64,000 bases of DNA. It comes from Prionace glauca (Eukaryota > Chordata > Chondrichthyes > Carcharhiniformes > Carcharhinidae). Within the stretch, counting starts at the first letter, position 1. Each line of letters begins with the position of its first letter. Made by a program: the position numbers and the translations under genes. Shown here one piece after another: positions 62,441-64,000 of the stretch. Under the pieces are notes generated by a model, which was given only the letters and a program-made list of their open reading frames with translations, was not told where the DNA came from and ran no database searches. The DNA lies in the NCBI GenBank assembly GCA_037974335.1, contig CM075760.1:21241291-21305290 (forward strand), given 5' to 3'.

Positions 62441-64000
62441 ATAAGAACATAAGAACATAAGAAATAGGAGCAGGAGTAGGCCATCTGGCCCTTCGAGCCT
62501 GCCCCGCCATTCAATAAGATCATGGCTGATCTGTCGTGGCTCAGCTCCACCTTCTCGCCCTCTCCCCATAACCCTTAATCCCTTCTCTTATCAAAAACCC
62601 ATCAACCCGTTTCTTAAAAATATTTAGCGAGGCAGCCTCCACCACTTCAACGGGCAGAGAATTCCAGAGATTCACCACCCTTTGAGTGAAGAAGTTCCTC
62701 CTCAACTCTGTTCTAAACCGCTTCCCCTTTATCTTGAGGCTGTGCCCCCTAGTCCTACTGTCTTTTTTGAGCGGGAAGAGTCTCTCCACCTCTATCCTAT
62801 CCATCCCATTCATCATCTTATACGTCTCAATGAGATCTCCCCTCATTCTTCTAAACTCTAACGAGTACAAGCCTAGTTTATTCAGCCTCTCCTCATAGCT
62901 CAATCCCCTCAACTCCGGTATCAGCCTAGTAAACCTCCTCTGCACTCCCTCCAGGGCCAAAATATCCTTGCGCAGGTGCGGCGCCCAAAACTGCACACAG
63001 TACTCCAGCTGCGGCCTCACCAATGCCCTATACAGCTGCAGCAAGACCTCCCTACTTTTATATTCAATCCCCCTCGCTATGAAGGCCCGCATCCCATTCG
63101 CCTTCCTGACCACCTGCTGCTCCTGCAAGCTGGGTTTTTGCGACTCATGCACAAGAACCCCGAGGTCCCTCTGCACCGTCGCCTGCTGCAGTTTTTCGCC
63201 ACGTAAGTAATAGTCCTTCCTAACTTTCCTCCTACCAAAGTGGACCACCTCACACTTGCCAACATTAAATTCCATTTGCCATTTCCTGGCCCATTCGCCC
63301 AGCCTATCTAGATCCTTCTGCAGACTCTCCACACCCTCCTCACAATTTGCCTTTCCCCCAATCTTGGTGTCATCAGCAAATTTCGACACCCTGCACTCGG
63401 TTCCCTCCTCCAGATCATCTATATAAATGGTAAATAGCTGAGGCCCCAGCACCGACCCCTGGGGCACCCCACTAGTCACCAACCGCCAATCCGAATAGCA
63501 CCCATTGACCCCCACTCTCTGCCTCCTATTTGACAACCAATCCTCTATCCACGCTAACACCCTACCCCCAACTCCATGCCCCCTGAGTTTCTGAAATAAC
63601 CTCTTGTGAGGTACCTTGTCAAACGCCTTCTGAAAATCCAGAAAGACCACATCCACCGGCTCTCCTCTATCCACTGCCCTAGACACATCCTCATAGAACT
63701 CCAGTAAATTTGTCAGACACGACTTCCCTTTAATGAAACCGTGTTGCGTCCGCCCTATCAAGCAATTCCCCTCAAGATGCCTCGCTATTTCCTCCTTAAT
63801 GACGGATTCTAACATTTTACCTACCACAGATGTTAAACTAACCGGCCTATAATTCCACGCCTTTTGCCTGGCACCCTTCTTAAACAACGGCGTAACATTA
63901 GCCGTTTTCCAATCTTCCGGCACTTCCCCGGAATCCAGCGACGTCTGGAAAATAACCACCAAGGCATCCACTATCACCTCCGCCATTTCTTTCAGAAGCC
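62441..64000 (-). mobile_element. CR1/L2-like LINE, family A, runs off the window
   Basis: 3' end ataagaacataagaacataa. The minus frame 62541-63986 is open for 481 codons, and the element continues past the window end. It carries VSLTSVVGKMLESVIKEEIA, FLDFQKAFDKVPHKRLFQKL, SGVPQGSVLGPQLFTIYIDD, KFADDTKIGGKANCEEG and the whole C-terminal part. It is almost the same as 49975-51738 and about as young. Confidence 0.93.

Noticed and set aside
1-64000. CRISPR-like or LTR-type structures
   Set aside because: The regular repeats are ordinary eukaryotic satellites; no paired long terminal repeats, gag or integrase motifs were seen.

Overview
The window looks like nuclear DNA of a cartilaginous fish, most likely a shark. 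This rests on CR1/L2-like LINEs whose 3' ends carry short TTCTTATG- or TTCTATG-type repeats, several tRNA-derived SINE families typical of elasmobranchs, dispersed immunoglobulin heavy-chain pieces of the shark cluster type, and very long microsatellites. One 100-base run of N (1648-1747) marks an assembly gap. No retrovirus, LTR element, Polinton, CRISPR array or tRNA gene was recognised.

Layout. 1-7.4 kb is almost wholly tandem repeat: a GT-rich block, a ~121-bp satellite, two G-run arrays, a 12-bp A-rich array and a 20-bp array. A candidate terminal exon with a poly(A) signal lies at 3.86-3.96 kb and a weak minus-strand promoter candidate at 7.4-7.7 kb. 8.4-10.9 kb holds a decayed immunoglobulin heavy-chain cluster: a V remnant with a 23-spacer recombination signal, a J segment with splice donor, and a 5'-eroded C1 exon. 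11.2-15.1 kb is a duplicated block carrying an extra copy of a REC8 exon, flanked by 440-bp direct repeats. At 16.4 kb is an orphan first exon resembling the shark GPR139-like receptor family, and at 19.66-19.85 kb a U2 snRNA-like sequence on the minus strand.

22.2-40.4 kb is the 3' third of REC8, the meiotic alpha-kleisin of cohesin, on the plus strand. Seven exons join in one frame (606 nt, 201 residues plus stop) and end in the winged-helix domain that binds the SMC1 head. A poly(A) signal follows at 41.2 kb. The introns are full of SINEs, LINEs, a ~70-bp minisatellite and polypyrimidine tracts. An inverse CR1-like element with a 908-codon endonuclease/reverse-transcriptase frame sits in the last intron.

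41.3-64 kb is repeat-dominated. It contains one convincing but unrecognised coding exon (48.1-48.45 kb), a CpG-rich promoter region with a CRE, a CTCF-like site and a 33-bp array of RFX-like and YY1-like motifs (53.2-53.95 kb), a Penelope-type GIY-YIG fragment (52.6 kb), several minus-strand LINE copies, and long GA/CA microsatellites. The final LINE runs off the window end.
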